A program made the translations under genes and the position numbers. The notes under the pieces are model-generated. The model made no database searches and was not told where the DNA came from. It was given only the letters and a program-made list of their open reading frames with translations. This document shows positions 62,378 to 64,000 of a stretch of 64,000 nucleotides of DNA, one piece after another. Origin of the DNA: Prostheceraeus crozeri (taxonomy: Eukaryota > Platyhelminthes > Polycladida > Euryleptidae); assembly GCA_907163375.1 (NCBI GenBank), contig CAJQUW010010279.1:285001-349000 (forward strand), in the 5' to 3' direction. Position 1 is the stretch's first letter. Every line of letters begins with the position of its first letter.

Positions 62378-64000
62378 TAACATTATGCTGTCTAGGAGAA
62401 ATTACAAACTTTTATACAATATAACATCATTTGAGAGGTGCTTCAAACGCGAAGAATTCTTTATTACAGCAAAATTAAAATTGTTATTGTACATGTAGGC
62501 TAGCTATATGGACCGTGGTTTGCGCATGTCCATAGAAAGATATTTCGGCTTCTAGTCTCTATCAGTGCTCAAAATTTATTGTAGTTGGTCGCACCATGTA
62601 CAAAATGATCAACACAAGATTTTACAAATAAAACACAGTTGCTGCATAAAATCGACGAAATTCATGCAATTAAATTAAACTTGAATATAGGGTGAACCAG
62701 AGTAGGGAATAAAAGATTTCCTTGCTCTGTGGAGGAACTTTCAAACGAAGTCTAGCCTACTTAAAAAAGCAGAGTCATATTTTTAGAATTTCCCTAGACT
62801 ATATGAATTTCCATGATCATTACTCCATGAAGATATTTCCGGATTAGGATCAACAAACAAGGATATTTTGGCGTTAATATGTCATTGTTGGTTTATAAGA
62901 TAAAATCCGGGAAAATGATCCACTTAACCTTGTAGGCTACAAAGATCTACAATAAAAGCTTCCAACTGAAGTTCCCATTACCTTGTTGGATTTACGGGCT
63001 GTAGTAGCTAACCAAGAAAGCTTTCCGCAACTTTTCAGGACAAATGAATAAAACTAGGAATACTTATTGAATTAGGCCTACCGTAGTCTGAAAAAGTGAT
63101 CCGCATCATGATGTCCGATTGCTCTAAGTATTAAAGATGAATATCTTAAGTGTTAGAGTGATTTAAGTTCAATAATCCGCAGTCTGTGCATTCAAAAGCA
63201 GTTCATTTTACAGTAGTAAGGTAAGTAATTTTGCTAGATCTAAAACTGCATTTACCTAATCATTTAAAATGTCTAGGCATTTTACATACTACAATGATCA
63301 CTAAAAGGGAAGGCACTAATTAAACGCTTTGCAAAAATACAGTGCAACCATGTATATCTCAAAGATAACTATTTTTGCGTTCATGAATTATAATTTGTCT
63401 TTATTTCGGATTGATAATATGCTTGATTTCAAAATATCATAATGCATAATTGTTAATGGGTGAATACTTATTGATTATTTATGAAATACTTTAGACTTAC
63501 ATGTATTAAAATCGAATTCAGCATTGAAATTTTGATTCTTGAATGTCATTATCTCACTACCTACAAAACAGTGGTAACATATGTATGACAATTTACTAGG
63601 CACACATAGGTAAAAAATTAGAACTTAAATCAACATACTTTAAACATCATTGATGCTTTCTTTTAACATTGTACTGGTATGCCTTTAGTATGTAAAGCAT
63701 ACCGCACTTGAAATAACATGCGAAAAGCATACAAATAAATACAGAAATACACCAAAAATATTTTGGTATGCATCCTTCGTATGTGATTGGTATTGAGCGA
63801 TTTACAGTGTAGACGTGTTGGACCTACGTTTAGATACCAATTAAGGGTCAATTTCGTGAATGCTGAAAAGAAGTAATGTTTTGCACAGTTTCGAGTCAGC
63901 TGACTACAGCCTATTGGTGCATGCGTGCATGTGATAGAGGCTATCATTTCTATAAGCCATTTAAAGAAGAGCTACGCGCTTCCAAGCTCGTTGATCTTCA
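62378..64000. other. Intergenic, nothing recognised
   Basis: I see no TIR pair, SINE, tandem array or domain-bearing ORF to the end of the window. The ORF at 63663-63947 (minus) has no recognisable domain. Confidence 0.45.

Overview
This is eukaryotic nuclear DNA, AT-rich, with GT-AG introns, a tRNA-like gene, tRNA-derived SINEs, LINEs, a Penelope-like element, a Crypton-like recombinase and many terminal-inverted-repeat (TIR) DNA transposons. The mix suggests an invertebrate metazoan, perhaps a marine lophotrochozoan such as a mollusc, annelid or brachiopod. The sequence alone does not fix the phylum.

Only two host protein genes are secure. (1) PGD, 6-phosphogluconate dehydrogenase, plus strand. 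Its last six exons (1828-2029, 6855-6980, 14624-14687, 14750-15017, 25010-25232, 27094-27213) encode about 333 residues up to the stop. The first ~150 residues lie upstream of the window. The introns run from 62 bp to 10 kb and are loaded with transposons. (2) A single-exon Tctex-type dynein light chain gene on the minus strand (52194-52817).

Layout. 1-503: LINE reverse transcriptase (RT) remnant on the minus strand, split by a 170-bp Harbinger-type MITE. 2030-6854: PGD intron with a tRNA-Ala-like gene at 4648. 6981-14623: intron with a 751-bp MITE, a 2.5-kb non-autonomous hAT-like element carrying a minisatellite, and three SINEs. 15018-25009: intron with a hairpin, a hAT MITE, and a pogo/Tigger derivative that holds both a hAT-like MITE and a Penelope-like element with an open RT/GIY-YIG frame. 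25233-27093: intron with a 255-bp hAT-like MITE and a LINE remnant. 28.5-36.5 kb: a short repeat split by a 7.7-kb block of GA-tract-bounded tandem modules, within which a two-ORF LINE lies between exact 75-bp direct repeats. 36.5-40.5 kb: a CR1/L2-like LINE split by a 1025-bp relative of the 255-bp MITE. 41-47.4 kb: several TIR elements. 47.6-51 kb: LINE and Penelope fragments and a Crypton-like recombinase split by a LINE. 54.2-58.9 kb: a PIF/Harbinger remnant split by a 3.2-kb Chapaev-like transposon. 59.2-60.5 kb: a long (AG)n tract next to a 748-bp fold-back element. The last 3.5 kb hold one long hairpin and nothing else recognised.

The most interesting item is the Chapaev-like element at 55006-58198. 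It has ~445-bp TIRs, an exact 4-bp target duplication and a nearly continuous transposase whose cysteine-rich N-terminus resembles the N-terminal region of vertebrate RAG1. Many insertions could be resolved to the base through their target-site duplications, so the window records the order of transposon activity well. No LTR retrovirus, Polinton or capsid-bearing element was recognised.
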